From Albula goreensis (Eukaryota; Chordata; Actinopteri; Albuliformes; Albulidae), in contig CM040753.1 in assembly GCA_022829145.1 (NCBI GenBank), positions 16,707,884 through 16,771,883 on the forward strand: a stretch of 64,000 nt of DNA, written 5' to 3'. Shown piece by piece: positions 62,645 through 64,000 of the stretch. Under the pieces are notes generated by a model that saw only the letters and a program-made list of their open reading frames with translations, did no database searches and was not told where the DNA came from. A program made the position numbers and the translations under genes. Numbering within the stretch: the stretch's first letter is position 1; every line of letters begins with the position of its first letter.

Positions 62645-62960
62645 TTTGCCTTTATTTAATGATTTGGAACCTCTTTTGCAAGAGAGATCTGGCCAAGGTA
62701 GCAGCCAACAAAATTTCAATGTAAAACAATACAATACATATAACATATAAAACATGCAGTTTTAAAAATCACAAGAGAAAATTTGGTACAGTAGCTTCAC
62801 AAAAAGCAATTACCTGATTCAATGTTACAGTGTTTTGTATAGTGCATTTCAAGTCAGCCACAGATATGAAACAGTCTAATTTGAGCTCCTTTTGTAAATT
62901 GTTCCATGATCAAGTTAAATGAAACTGGTTAAATAAAGGTCAAAAATGACTCAAAGACTC
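62645..62960 (+). mobile_element. dispersed fish repeat, copy 2 (longer)
   Basis: Shares CCTTTATTTAA, AGAGAGATCTGG, AAGGTAGCAG and ATACAATACATA in order with the copy at 23,766, and extends further right (TTGTTCCATGATCAAG, GGTTAAATAAAGGTC). Same orientation as copy 1. Right limit approximate. Confidence 0.65.
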
Positions 62961-63520
62961 TAACTTGTTAGCTTACACCTGTGGTTACAGCCTTTAGAGA
63001 CAGCCTTGTATCTCCAACAGATGTTTACGGTACAATTTTAACAAATACTTTTTAGATTTATTTAATATAGATATTTTTAAACATATTTTATATCATTTTT
63101 ACTCCTTCTGAAGTTAGCTTTTATAAAAAGATGTGTGGAAAAACACACCAAAATTATTCATTATTCCACTGCAGAAACCACCAAAGGAATAATTAACAAA
63201 AATGAAAACTTTACTCATGCCTAAACAATCGTTGCAATGCCTGGTGAGAAGGATTGTATATTCAATACTTTGCCAGAGGCATTTATCTGTTGTGCTGTTG
63301 TTTGTTCAAACATTTTATTAAGCACACAACATTTTCAGTAGTTCTGATTCAGTTTAAAATGGGAGGCACTCAGTCATTTGATTTAAGAAGGAGGAGTGGG
63401 GCAGGCAGCAACTGTAATTATGGCCTGGTGAGAAAGACACAGTTTGGCCATCATTTTCCTTTCTGACCTCTTGAATATTCAGAATCTGAAGATATTAACC
63501 CCCGTATTCTCTTAAAATTT
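62961..63520. other. non-coding, nothing specific
   Basis: AT-rich; the 70-codon plus frame at 63,254-63,466 is unrecognised. Confidence 0.4.
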
Positions 63521-63559
63521 CTTGCCTTTCTTCCCATAAACTCAGAAGGGAGCCACTAC

Positions 63560-63760
63560 CGAGCTATGGGACTGATAAATCTTAACCAAGTAACCCCCAT
63601 TTTACAACAGCGAGGCTAAGCCATTTGTTGCCCCACCTTTGCAGACCTCCATTATAATCGGTAGCGGTAAAGCTGGGACTTCAACACCCAATGGCAAAAC
63701 TCATGGCTCCACCATGAACAGGGCCCTTTACTGTGCAAGCCACCTGAAGGCCCCGACTCT
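63560..63760 (-). mobile_element. possible MIR/CORE-type SINE remnant
   Basis: On the minus strand GTTGAAGTCCCAGCTTTACC is followed some 60 bases later by TGGCTTAGCCTCGCTG and TGTAAAATGGGGG. This is the order and approximate spacing of tRNA-derived MIR-like SINEs (B-box/CCCAGCT, CTTAACCTC, TGTAAAATGGGG). Strongly diverged; family assignment is tentative. Confidence 0.35.
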
Positions 63761-64000
63761 CAGTTCTCAACACTGAGAGCTCTTTCTCCCTTCCTTCCAC
63801 GTAGCAGAAACATTACAGTTTAATGCCTCTTATGAGAGTTCATTAAGGGGCATGATCAAGGACAATGATGTAATGCAGCACAGGAAACTCTTGATACCAG
63901 TGGGATCGTCCTGTAGTCAGCAAAATGAGAGGATGGAAGGAGCATAGGAACTGAATATCTGGTGGATCTATAGAATCTGTGATAACACCTTTCCTTCCCC
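63761..64000. other. non-coding window end
   Basis: Unique sequence with no supported feature. Confidence 0.4.

Overview
This window looks like non-coding vertebrate DNA, most probably from a teleost fish. It is AT-rich and packed with microsatellites: (CA)n, (CT)n, (ATT)n, (TTTC)n and compound (CT)n(AT)n. It carries remnants of fish-type repeats: a LINE 3' end with the usual ORF2 C-terminus and ATGTA-type tail, a short hAT-like element, a 5S-rRNA-derived SINE (SINE3 type), and two copies of a 'CCTTTATTTAA...' dispersed repeat. No bacterial or viral gene organisation is visible. None of the 60-190 codon open frames looks like a complete gene.

Layout. 1-9.9 kb holds old repeats and a few candidate regulatory islands. 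9.9-12.0 kb is a CpG-retaining block with a possible minus-strand non-coding first exon (donor at 11,298), a CTCF-core-like word and an E-box; a long (TTTC)n array closes it. 12-55 kb is a gene desert or giant intron. In it, islands of complex sequence that keep CpGs alternate with microsatellites and retroelement debris; the islands are candidate conserved non-coding elements (CNEs), best near 18.9, 25.3, 25.9, 27.0, 28.4, 33.5-34.1, 35.0, 37.3, 38.6, 43.0 and 50.4 kb. 55.0-59.6 kb is a second CpG-retaining block with the best gene evidence: a minus-strand TATA-like box (59,618-59,626), a G-rich leader, and a 32-codon first coding exon (59,028-58,933) encoding a signal peptide and ending in a consensus splice donor. 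The gene would run leftward through the desert. 59.6-64 kb is AT-rich flank with a tandem duplication of about 270 bp and dispersed repeats.

Working model: a minus-strand gene for a secreted or membrane protein starts near 59.6 kb with a very long first intron full of possible enhancers. The 11-12 kb block is either an internal alternative promoter of that gene or the promoter of a separate transcript. I could not identify the gene. CNE calls rest on texture only (complexity, CpG retention, homeodomain-type words), because no alignment could be run.
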